The notes below the pieces were generated by a model. The model was not told the origin of the DNA. It did not search any database and saw only the letters and a program-made list of their open reading frames with translations. The translations under genes and the position numbers were made by a program. Shown here one piece after another: positions 47,632 to 57,452 of a stretch of 64,000 nucleotides of DNA (positions are counted from its first letter, which is position 1; each line of letters begins with the position of its first letter). The stretch comes from Azolla caroliniana (taxonomy: Eukaryota; Polypodiophyta), in the NCBI GenBank assembly GCA_043228905.1, contig JBHGNT010000003.1:22630001-22694000 (forward strand), in the 5' to 3' direction.

Positions 47632-47875
47632 ACGTCTTCTATAAAAAATTAGCACACAAATGCGATCGTCTTGTTCTACAATGACCGACCCTCCACCTGG
47701 TTCGTCAGGTCCTCCCATGCAAGTACCAGGTATCACATTTGCCCTACCCCCATCAACATTGTCACTAAGTCTACCATCCAATTGAAGTGAATGGTTGACG
47801 TGTAGGTCGGGTGCAACTCGTCGCGGTGCTTGATTTCGAAATGCATTTGATAGCTTTCGCATGTTAGGAATCGAC
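47632..47875 (-). mobile_element. Old copy of the fungal-like gypsy family: integrase zinc-finger region
   Basis: This resumes the old host copy after the young insertion, collinear with about 42056-42290 of the intact element (QNKTTAAVC-like region, WMVDLVTM-like region and CESCQMH-like motif), with frameshifts. It ends near 47875, where unrelated sequence was inserted. Confidence 0.8.
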
Positions 47876-49215
47876 CAGCCACAACTAGTTGCATGTTTGT
47901 ATTCGGGTGCAAAAAACAAGAGAACTAGTACACATACAAAAAACGTGAAGACAAGAAAAATAAGTACAAAGAGAGACATCAGATGTTTAACGTGGAAACC
48001 ATAATTGGGAAAAACCATCGGCATGGGCACGCCCGAAATGCTCCCTCGTCACAAGACAACCGAATGTACAAGGAAGACACAAACACACGCACAAAATGCT
48101 CGTACACCTTTATGAGGAGGAGAGGTGTATGGGCACGCCCGAAACGCTCCCTCGTCACAAGACGACCGAATGTAAGGAAGACACAAGCACACACACAAAT
48201 GCTCGTACGTCTTTATGAGGAGGAGAGGTGCATGGGCACGCCCGAAACGCTCCCTCATCACAAGATGGCCGAACGTACAAGGAAGACACAAACACACGTA
48301 AGAATGCTCGTACGCCTTTATGAGGAGGAGAGGTGCATGGGCACGCCCGAAATGCTCCCTCGTCACAAGACGGCCGAATGTACAAGTGGACGAGAACAAA
48401 TAAAGAAATAAAGAAAGAAAGAAAATACGAATGATATTGGCTAAAGAAATAAATACGTGTTAAATTCCAGTGCAAGAGGGCCCTTTATAAAATAGGGCTT
48501 GATTACAATGTGGCAACTTCTAGTTATCCACAAGCTCAACAAAACATAAATACTAAATGCCCTTAGAGACAAGAGCAAATCCGAACACGGAGCACGAACA
48601 CGACGAAGATGAACACACGAGCACAACAAAAATGGCGACCCCAACGAAGCACGACCACCCGAACGACGAGCACACAGGCTTGCAACGACGAACGGGGTGA
48701 AGCAACGTCGAACCAACGAAGCTCAGGCTCACGAGCACCGTAAACGAGCACTTCGAGTGTCAACGCGAAGAAGACGGGATGAAGGGGTATGAGATGGCGA
48801 TGAGGGGATGAAGGGGTATGAGATGAAGAGAAGTGGTGAAGAAGAAGATGAAGACCTCCAAAGGAAAAATGGCGATAGTCTCCTCCTCCCAAAACGTCCT
48901 CCCCAAATGAGCCCCCCTCGACCTCCTTTTATGGGAAAAAAAGAAGGGGTCGCCAATTTTGTCTTCAATGCAAAAGGAATAAAATTCCTTTTACCGGATT
49001 TGAACCATGCACCTCTAGCTAGAAGTCAATGTGACTATCCACTAGTCAACTAACTTTCTCTTACGAAATATATAATTCTATCTCTACAAACTTATAGCCT
49101 ATCTCCCCTCTACTTTTTATCTCTCATCTCTCTTACTTTTTACACGAGCTTCTATACCTCGTTTCCACCCTTTCTTTTCCCTTCTCTTTTGCATGTGCAC
49201 ACACATTGCACATGC
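47876..49215 (-). mobile_element. Insertion in the old gypsy copy: LTR-like, non-autonomous, with 103-106 bp tandem repeats
   Basis: The insert has no protein domain. Read on the minus strand it has a TATA-like CCATAAAAGG (about 48940-48931), then a transcribed-type pyrimidine-rich stretch and a tandem array. The array has four units of 103-106 bp, beginning at GGGCACGCCCGAAA at 48025, 48131, 48234 and 48339. The minus strand near 49060-49000 contains a tRNA-like segment with a box-B-like GGTTCAAATCC. The phrase ACGTGGAAACC...GGGAAAAACCAT near 47990-48020 is often seen in plant LTRs. It is probably a solo LTR or TRIM-like element. The exact ends were not resolved. Confidence 0.5.
48025..48400. 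repeat. Tandem repeat, four units of 103-106 bp
   Basis: The shared unit includes GGGCACGCCCGAAA, GCTCCCTC.TCACAAGA, CCGAATGTACAAGGAAGACA, ATGCTCGTAC and CTTTATGAGGAGGAGAGGTG. The fourth unit is truncated after CCGAATGTACAAG. The copies differ by a few substitutions each. Confidence 0.9.
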
Positions 49216-50066
49216 ACATTTTGCCCCCCCCTTTCGCCAGTTTTTCCCACTCTCGAGCATGCCACATCACGACACTGTCCTGTAGGAAGAATTGGTAAGC
49301 CTTCTTCCGGATCCAACCCGCTTCCTCCTTTGTCCACGACGTGTCCAATGTCATAGTGCTCAGGAACTTACTGATTTGGAGCCACTCCCCGTCGTAGTTG
49401 TCCTCGTCGAACTCGTTCAGGGCTGGAATACTCCATTTGTTTGCCGACATCTGAGCCGACTTGAAAAAGTCCACGCCACCTTCTTCGTCATCCGACACCA
49501 TGTCGTCCTCGTTATCGAACCGTGCCCTCGAAAGCATATCGACCATGATGTTATCCTTTTCGGAGATGTGTCGTATCTCCAGATCCAGGGACTTGATGTA
49601 CGCGATCCACCTGAGCATCGCCAGGTCCAGATTTGTGCATCCGAAAACCATACCGACAATTGGTAGGAAGTCCGTCTTGATTACTACATTTGTCTTGATT
49701 AAGTAGACTGACTTTATCGACCGTAATTGCCAAAACGATACACCAAAGTTCGCATTCAACCTGGGCATATCCTCACTGCCACTCACTGAGCACCTTTTCA
49801 CCGAACTGGATGGGGAACCCCGTGCCGACCTCTTCCTCCTCATTGATCACCCATCCAATTCCGATCAGACTCGTGTCCACCATCACGTAAACCGGAGTGA
49901 CCGGCTTGTATACGACTTTCCGGAGAGCTGGTGTCACCATCAACATCTCCTTCAGTCTCCGGACCGCCTTTGTGTGCTCGTCGCCTCATTCAAATTTTCG
50001 TCCTTTCTTCAGCAAGCCATAGAGCGACTCGGGGATATGCACATAGTGCGGAATCCAAATGTTGTT
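49216..50066 (-). mobile_element. Old copy of the fungal-like gypsy family: RT end and RNase H
   Basis: This is collinear with about 42455-43270 of the intact element. The minus-strand frame 49843-49133 keeps PDLAMLRWIAYIKSLD-like, EIRHIS.KDN, DMLSRARFD and WLQI..FL..MT motifs. Stops and substitutions show age. At 50066 it is cut off by a Copia LTR starting TGTTGAGAACCG (50074). Confidence 0.8.
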
Positions 50067-50073
50067 CGAAGGG

Positions 50074-50320
50074 GCGTGTTGAGAACCGAACTCAACTTCC
50101 CATAGAGACAATGTTCGCACTAGCCAGTGGACATCATACTACGCCAGTTTTGTAATTAGTAGAAAGGGCATTTGCCCTTGACTAGTTGGTATTTAAACCT
50201 GCTCTTTGTAACCTAGTTAATGTTGAATGTAATCATATTTTCACTAAGATAGCTTCTTGTTAAAAGCTCTCTCTCTCTCTCTCTCTCTCTCTACTTGTCT
50301 TACACATAACATTACCTACA
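50074..50320 (+). repeat. Copia-type 5' LTR
   Basis: This begins TGTTGAGAACCGAACTCAAC, contains a TATA-like GTATTTAAACC (about 50189-50199) and a CT repeat (about 50268-50292), and lies just before a Copia gag. Its right end is uncertain. It is the only copy in the window. Confidence 0.5.
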
Positions 50321-50688
50321 TCACCCACGCTACTGCACAACATCACCTATATCATGTGGAAGAGCACTATGTGGCCTACCTTGTTTTGTATATTCTCCAA
50401 CCAATTCTCTCACACCTCGATGAGAATTATCATGTCAAAGATAATTTGAGTTTGTACAGAGTTATCCTCCTTTAGAGGTAGTCTAAATCATTAGTTGAGG
50501 ACCATGAAAACATAAAAATGATCAAATAATGCATACCCTCAACACGCATGTATTCTCAACATGTCTGACAATAATGGTTAGTATGTGGAAATAGTAGAGG
50601 AAGCACGATAACATAACAAAGCACATAACGAATGAAAGGAGAAACATGTAATAACAATTAAAAAGAACTGAAAGCACAATTATCTGAT

Positions 50689-51571
50689 GTGCTCCTAAGT
50701 GAGTATGTACAATTATCTGATGTGCTCGGCTATGTTCGAGAGTTGAAAACGCCGAAAGAAGCTTGGGGCAATCACAAGAAGATTTTTGCGGTCAATACGA
50801 TTGCACGAAAGCTCCAACTCCGACAAGAGTTGAATAACATGCAACAGAGGGACATGTCGATGACCAACTATACCTTGAAGATCAAGGAGTTGTGCGATGC
50901 CCTCAGATTAATCAACGTCGTTATCGGTGATGAAGAAATGGTGCAAATATGCCTCGGTGGCTTAGCAACTGGATTCAGCATGATGAGATCTGCCACTCTC
51001 GCAAGGGAGAACCCTCCTTCCTTTTTCAACCTTCAATCTATATTACTGGTGGAGGAAAAGCATGCCTGACAAAGGAGCAACGCACCAGACAATCAGATGC
51101 TCTACTCCTAGTTGGATGATAGAAGAGGATTTGGCCAAGGAAATAGAGGTTGATTCGGCTGAGGGCGACAGGGTCAGCCGACCAGAGAACGCAACTTCCA
51201 CCAATGACAAGACGATAGGAACAATTCCAGGGAGTTCAGCAAAAGGGGGAGCCATCTTGTTGGACCGAGCCATTGCAACAACCCGATCGAATGCATGTCC
51301 TGTGGAAAAATCGGCCACCATGAAGAGGAGTGTCGAAAGAAGCAACGAGAGTTGGCTTTGACCAGTCTACAACTCACGAATTACGCCACGAACTCCGATT
51401 ATGAGGGTCACGATAGAATGTTCGTAATGAGGCATAAAGCACATGAGACATCACCTCCTCATCCGAAATTGTGTGGTTTGTTGACTCGGGAGCATCCAAT
51501 CATATGACGTCTCTCGAAGATTGGTTCCGAGAGTTAAGAAGGCCCAATTGACCCGGCTATGTCGAAACCGG
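50689..51571 (+). mobile_element. Copia element C: gag, zinc knuckle and start of protease
   Basis: 50689-51069 encodes a UBN2-type Copia Gag (LKTPKEAWGNHKKIF, DMSMTNYTLKIKELCDAL; two separate motifs). A frameshift follows. A zinc knuckle, CMSCGKIGHHEEEC, lies near 51292-51333. Protease begins FVDSGASNHMTSLEDWF near 51482-51530 and runs to GYVET, where the LTR element at 51572 splits it. Gag residues upstream of 50689 are degenerate. Confidence 0.75.
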
Positions 51572-52595
51572 TGTCGTGAAGATCCGTCACTACGCGCGGA
51601 TCGTGAGGCGGAACCGCCGGGGTTCTGGACCGGAAGGATTCAAAGTCGGTCCAAGCTTTGGCGAGAAAGTACTTAAGACAGATTGGGAAAGAGAGGAGTT
51701 GAGATTAAACGATTGAGAGCGATTGATTGAACTTTTATCTTTGGATTTAAGAAACAAGTTACACGATCAATTTGATAATGATTTTCTTCTTCTTAATTTT
51801 ATAATAATAAAAAAACGTGTTTTTTCTCCTCCCCCTTCTTTTCTAGATGCTCTCATGCATATGATGCATGTGAGGGTACAAGACATGCATAAATTGCATG
51901 TTTGCCATTTGGCGCTTATGTATTACATGTGGTGCATGATAACCATGTCACTCATTTTAGCTCTCATGTATGAGAATTTACATATAAAAGTACAATGATA
52001 GAAATATAATTTCAACTAAATAGCATGGCTTAATGGTAAGCCAATTGATTCCTAACTTGGAGGTGCAAGGTTCGAATCCTTACTTGCCCTCCTTGTATAT
52101 GTATATATATTTATTTATCTAGTCGCCGGATGCCGTCGGTTACCGGTGCTGCCGGATGCCGTCGCCGGATACCGGTTTGTCGTCGGATCACCGGCTCCAT
52201 CGCCGGTCCGGTTTTGGTTGGCCAAAACTCTTTACGAGTAGCTAGCCCACCTCCACTCTTAGTTCAAGTTACCTTGAACTCTTTATGCTCCACACATAGA
52301 CACAAAGATAATATCTTTTGCTCTACCTTATATATGATGAGATCCGTATTTGTCGTGCCTATGTGGGATATCTCACAATTTTCTCTTTTCCTTTCACAAA
52401 CTTTATACCCTCATATCTTGACATTTAGTTGTCCGTTTCTCATGTAATAAAGTGCATTCGAAACCTCCATCATTTTATACTTAGATATTAAATTTATTTA
52501 AAATATTATCTTCACAATTATTGTATTATGTGATTCATACTTGATTTCGTACGTTTTATGAGATTTTCACACTATTGCCAAAAATCTTCACGACA
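51572..52595 (-). repeat. Solo LTR of the TGTCGTGAAGA family (1024 bp)
   Basis: Both ends carry TGTCGTGAAGAT in inverted orientation. The target duplication is CCGG (51568-51571 and 52596-52599). It interrupts a Copia protease whose frame reads GYVETGDDTTH across the empty site. Orientation follows the close match to 63594-64000 when read on the minus strand (TGTCGTGAAGATTTT start; block CCCACATAG; block CTATGTGTGGAGCATA). It is longer than the 717-725 bp relatives and includes a tRNA-like segment at 52024-52089. Confidence 0.8.
52024..52089 (+). repeat. tRNA-like (SINE-type) segment inside the solo LTR
   Basis: A box A-like TGGCTTAATGGTAAGC with a perfect D-stem and a perfect box B, GGTTCGAATCC, are spaced as in a tRNA gene. 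No matching acceptor stem is seen, so this is a tRNA-derived element rather than a working tRNA. Confidence 0.45.
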
Positions 52596-52599
52596 CCGG

Positions 52600-53060
52600 A
52601 GATGACACAACTCACTTGATTCGATATATCGGAAATGTCCCATTCGGGGACGGTAAACAAACATACCTCAAGAACGTCTTGTATGTACCAACCATCACAA
52701 AAAACCTGGTCTCGGTCGGCCAATTTGTTGAACAAGGTATGCAAGTATGATTCAACAACGACGAATGCTTCATTGAAAAAGACAATTGAGTCATAGCTCA
52801 CGGCCGCCGAGAAGGCTGAATGTTCATCCTCGAGATGAATGAGGTGAAATAGGCTATGCTTGCGAAAGGCCTCAAAGTCGAAATCAACTTGAACCTATGG
52901 CACAAGCGAATTGGCCACATTAATCTCCAAAAGCTTAAAGGAATGCAGTTGAAAGGAGTCGTAATCGACTCCCAACATTTATCGAAAAGGAGATACTTGG
53001 TGTATGTGAAGCCTGCCAGTTCGGCAAACAAATCACAGATCCAACAAGATGATCCTTGAG
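52600..53060 (+). mobile_element. Copia element C: protease end and pre-integrase domain
   Basis: The sequence resumes after the solo LTR with GDDTTHLIRYIGNVPFG, then YLKNVLYVPTITKNLVSVGQ, and the pre-integrase motif LWHKRIGHINLQKLKGM (about 52895-52945). It stops at EACQFG-like residues. Several stop codons are present. Confidence 0.75.
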
Positions 53061-53490
53061 GTTACAAAGAGTAACTCGTATATTTAACAAACCATGTGAA
53101 TGTCATCCAGGAAAACATATTCATTGAATAATTATTTCCAAGTGAGGTGGCTTGTGATGTTGGGAAATGCAAAAGGTCCACCTTGCTAAGAAGAGGTTAT
53201 GAAAGTTAATCACACAACAAAATGGAGCATTTCTATGAAGAACAATATGGTGTGAATTCATATAATTTAGACTTGGGAACTAATACCCGTACTAGAGGAT
53301 ACAAGGGCTATAACCATGTAAAATCACATACATGGTAAAGTACACATCAGACAAATCCAAAACTAAATAACAAATGGGAGACTTTTTTTTTAAAGGGATT
53401 AACGCAAAACGGGTACATTCTGGTGAAGTATTCTCCTACTTGTAATGGTTGCGAATGTTGTTAACAATCATGGAAAAAGGGGGATACAGA
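53060..53490. other. Unassigned stretch in the Copia cluster
   Basis: No domain is readable. It may be a decayed Copia interior or a small insertion between the pre-integrase and RT fragments. Confidence 0.35.
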
Positions 53491-53636
53491 GGAAACATAT
53501 GTGAAAATAAGCTTCTTCCATGAAGATATTTAGGAGAAGGTGTTTATTGAGCAACCCATTGAGTTTGTACAAGGTAAGGAGGGGATGGAATGCAATCTAA
53601 GGAAGAGTCTATATGACATAAACTAGGCACCCCAAC
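53490..53636 (+). mobile_element. Copia reverse-transcriptase fragment, first half, at the inversion breakpoint
   Basis: The frame reads VFIEQPIEFVQGKEG, then LRKSLYDIN.APQ, the Copia RT motif normally LKKSLYGLKQAPRQWY. Homology stops at APQ (about 53636), and minus-strand gypsy RT sequence follows directly. The next expected Copia residues are found on the minus strand at 34739. Confidence 0.65.
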
Positions 53637-54968
53637 TTCTCGAATGTTATGAAGAGTGGGCCAAAGCTTGATTTTCTCGATGCGAGAAGGATCAATTTCA
53701 ACTCCTCGTTCGGTTATGAGATGTCCAAGATAAGTAATTGATTTCTTGAAGAACTCACATTTTGAGATCTTCGCATAAAACTATTTGTCACGCGATGTTT
53801 GTAAAACAAAGCGGACATGTTTAGCATGTTCTTGTATACGGCTATAAACTAAAATATCATCCAAGAAAATAACGACAAATTTTCCAAGTTGTTCTCGGAA
53901 AATGTCATTCATTTCTTGTTGAAATGTAGTTGGAGCATTGGTCAAACCAAAAGGCATAACCAAAAACTCATAATGGCCATAGTGTGTACGAAATGTCATT
54001 TTAGGAATATCGTCCTCACTTATACGAATTTGATGGTAGCCAGTACGGAGATCAAGTTTCGTAAAATACCGAGCTCCCTGGAGACGGTCAATTAGATCAT
54101 CAGCCCGGGGCAATGGATACGAATTCTTGATCGTCACTTTATTGAAACGTTGGTAATTAATACACATACACCATGTGCCCTCTTTCTTTTTAACCAAGAG
54201 AACTAGTGCACCCCATGGAGATTTACTATAACGTATATAACCCATTCGTAAATAGTCCTTGAGTTGCTTAGATACCTCATCCTCTTCGGATCGACTTAAG
54301 CGATAAGGAGGTATACTTATTGGTGCAACACCATGTACAATATCTATATGATGGTCTATATTACGTTTAGGAGGTAACCCATCTAGTAGTTCACTAGGAA
54401 AAACATGACGAAAATCATTTAAGATTTCATCAAGTTGTTGTTGTTCAAAATATGTTAATTGAACCGAGACATTATCAATATTGAAAACGTGAATGTCCGG
54501 ATCAAGTACACGATAAAATAGAGTAGAACAAGACAACTCGGATATTGATGGAGAGGAAACAATCGAGAGGGATTGTCTTTTTACACATTGAATAAAATGA
54601 GTACAATCGTTCAGTACAAAGGAAATGGAATGATGTACCCAATTGATAGATAAAGAAGAGTTTTTATTATAGAACCAGGGATAACCCAATATTACATCAG
54701 TGGTACAAAGATTCATTACATGGAAGTCTACTTCCTCTATGTAAGTATCAATAGAAATTCCTAATGAATGAATTGCCTTGTTGATGTATTGTACTCTTCC
54801 ATCAACCAAGTGCACCGTATAGGTGTGATCACTTATAGTGGGTTGGATTCCCCATATTTGAACCAAACGATCATTCACAAATTTGTGTGAGCTTCCCGAA
54901 TCAAACAAAAATTGTACGGGAGATCCATTGATATACCCGTTTGCACGTAGTAAATCATTGGGACCCAA
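53637..54968 (-). mobile_element. Ty3/gypsy element A, 5' half: protease and reverse transcriptase
   Basis: The frame 54968-53781 encodes a retropepsin ([12 protein letters not shown]) and RT with [53 protein letters not shown] and the catalytic FLDDILVYS. After one stop codon at 53781 the same frame continues FYAKISKCEFFKKSITYLGHLI to LHNIREV (two adjacent motifs). It breaks at about 53641 before the expected RSFLG...YYR.F. The continuation is the plus-strand fragment at 34741, with about 80 bp missing. Confidence 0.85.
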
Positions 54969-55037
54969 TACATAGTGAGGGAAAGAACATTGACAATTAC
55001 TTAAATGATGTGTATAGACCTGGAGGACATTAGGATT

Positions 55038-56705
55038 CTAACCTTTATGGTCTGTAGCTTTAGCTTTGCGGTCGTGCTCTTTCTGTTGGAGCTTTCGACA
55101 TTGTTCTTTTGTATGACCCTTCTTTTTGCAGAATACGCAAAAAGGATGTTGTCGCTTACAATCGCGATCCATGAATTTGTTGGGTGTCTTGCATTTCCCA
55201 GCGAATTGCGACTGCTTAGTCCTTGGCGCTTCGTTGGGTTTGTTGTGGTCCTTCTTTGAAGTGCGTTGATAGCGAAGAACTATTTCAACGGCCTCTTCGA
55301 AGGATTTTGGATCCTTATCGTGCACTATCCAGTGATAGTCCGAATTAGGGATGTCATTGACAAAACAAGCTATTAACCAATTGTCCCCTTCTAGACTCGA
55401 CTTTTGGATTTGGGTTCTAGCATGGTGAACATAGTCTTCTAACGAGGAAAACTTCATGCTAGAGAGGTTCATTAAAGCTTGTGTTGCCTCGGTTCGAGAG
55501 GGAGGTTTTAGAAATTGGCCCTTAAAAACTGTGACAAAATGTGTCCAGGTATCGGGCAATTTCCCTAAAGTTCGGAGCCCACACCACCAGGCGGTGGTGT
55601 CGTGAAGATTTCCGGCTATAGTGTGAAACCAGAGTGGAATAGGGCAAGTCGGTGGTGTGCAACAGGTGCACATGTATAGTAGGAAATGATGTATAGAATG
55701 AAGGGGAGTATTTGTCCCACATTGTAACGCCCTCCCCTCCTTGGTCTATAAAAGGAGGGAGGGGTCCCTTGTTGAGGAGTTGCCCATTTTGTGTTAGGAG
55801 GGTAAACCATTAGATCTAGGGTTTGGTAGTTTTCTCTTCTTCTTACTTTTCTTTAGGGTTTCATTTAGTTCTTCTTCGTCGTCGTCGTGTGGGTTGAGAG
55901 TTCGTGTCTGTTTAGGGTTTGCTTCCGCTCGATCTCCTATGCAAGACCCCGCTCAGCGCGACGAGCCCGAGAGCTCCCCGATTGGCGGCTTGGCAGTAGA
56001 CTGCTATTGTAACCTAACCTACCTTGGTCCGGCTCGAAGCCGGGGTTGTATCTTTCCCTTGTAATATATATACTCATATCTGTTTGTGCATATTGGCGTA
56101 TTTGGTGGTGATGGGAGCATAGCCCCCCCTTTGTTTCCCGTGCATAAGAGTCGGTGTCGCGCACAAGCTTTTCTCTTTTCTTCTCTCTCTCTCTCTCTCT
56201 CTCTCTCGGGTTCAGTTGCCTCCGGGACGTGTCCGGAGTCGGTTTCTCGGCATCCCTTCCTCCCTCGTCCGAGACCCCCGTGGTCCCGCTCCTTCTACAC
56301 ACATGCGCATAATAACGAGACAACGGCCTTACCCCCTAGTTCTCGGCCGACATATGCAATCTTCGTACTATCTGGCGTGGGATAGAGCTCAAAATGAGAC
56401 TCCCACCGCCCCAACCACGTGTAGATTGCTTCTTCGGTTCTTTCCTTTTTTTCTCCCATAAATGGCTTAACAACAAACGATGGTTCACCTTGTTGCTCAT
56501 CAGGTCTATTAATCTCACGTTGTAAAATAATGACACATGCCTCGAGAGCACTTTGAGATTGCCGAAGTTCGGTCATCTGTTGAGCGTTGAAACTAAGGTA
56601 TTGGGTTATTTGCGAAAAATACATCTCAATGGACATTTGTCCAGGAGGATTTCCTTGAGTTCCTTCCGCTTCAGCGGATGACATCGGATCGTTATTTTGA
56701 GCCAT
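55038..56705 (-). mobile_element. Gag of gypsy element A, split by an LTR
   Basis: The start is MAQNNDPM at 56705 and the frame runs to VGRELGGKA at 56323. It is interrupted by the LTR at 55598-56322 and resumes TAWWCGLRTLGKLP at 55597, ending at 55038. Gag-core residues (FLKPPSRTEATQALMNL) and a CCHC knuckle (CVFCKKKGHTKEQC) are clear. The upstream methionine at 56795 is not favoured, because the extra segment lacks Gag similarity. Confidence 0.8.
55598..56322 (+). repeat. Solo LTR of the TGTCGTGAAGA family inside the gypsy gag (725 bp)
   Basis: This begins TGTCGTGAAGATTTCCGG and ends TAACGAGACA. A TATA box TCTATAAAAGG at 55745-55755 gives plus orientation. The last 200 bp (CT repeat, then GAGACCCCCGTGGTCCCGCTCC and TTCTACAC) parallel the young element's LTR read on the minus strand (its reverse complement contains the same GGGACCACGGGGGTCTCG). 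Flanks GTGG and ACGG could be a mutated 4-bp duplication. Confidence 0.75.
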
Positions 56706-57183
56706 TGAATGGTTATTTCTGGCAAAGAAATAGGATAAGGTCAGACAAATAGTCATAACAACATGTCGTGTTGTAAACAAATCATGGGCAAACATTAATC
56801 AATATCATGATCTCATGTCAATACCCCTCTAGACGTATGAGATGAGGTTCAAGATCAGGTTACTATGCTAACACAAAGGTGTTTTAAAAACCATGGGGGT
56901 GATAAATTAATGTCTTTCCCTGATCTCTATATCGATTTTTTCATGGCGGCTCCCCGAGGCTCAACCATGTATGTTCGCATCATGACTAGTTTATACACGA
57001 AAAAAATGTTAACAATAAACTATGTTTCTGTGCCCACATATGTGGTTTCGGCTCTTTAGGTCCTATTACAAGGACCCTAAACTGCACTTAGACCTCAAGT
57101 CTAAACATGTGTTATAGTCATATGTATCAACGATGTTGTATGGTCTTGGTCATATTTGAACTCGAGACCTCGAGAACAAATAC
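56706..57183. other. Region between gag and the partial 5' LTR of gypsy element A
   Basis: The 3' part of the 5' LTR is missing here. Instead, the minus strand from 57184 carries a tRNA-like stretch (TTGGCTCAATTGTTTAA, then GAGTTCAAATATG) and about 380 bp of unassigned sequence. This suggests a small insertion with deletion. Confidence 0.4.
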
Positions 57184-57447
57184 ATTAAACAATTGAGCCA
57201 ACCACAAGACAGAGTCTCTACATAGTCAACAAGATGATGAAATGAGGGTAGCTAGGCCTCTTATTTATAGCGATACCCAAGGCCCCCAGGCAAGTTCACA
57301 CTTGGCCTAATGGGTTGTCTCAATCCCAAGGATTAAAAGTAATCCTCCCCTTCTTTACACTCTCATTTAACCGTCACACTTATCCACGTGGATAGAATGC
57401 TACGGTAAATTCTCACCACGGGATATTATATGGTCATGCCTGTAACA
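57184..57447 (-). repeat. Partial 5' LTR of gypsy element A
   Basis: Read on the minus strand this starts TGTTACAGGCATGACC and follows 36636-36895 closely, including the TATA region. It diverges after GACTCTGTCTTGTGG. It is preceded by ATCCG (57452-57448, minus), matching the base group after the 3' LTR at 37093-37097. Confidence 0.85.
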
Positions 57448-57452
57448 CGGAT

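Noticed and set aside
52024-52089. A functional tRNA gene.
   Set aside because: Box A and box B are good, but no paired acceptor stem or clear anticodon arm was found and it sits within a solo LTR.
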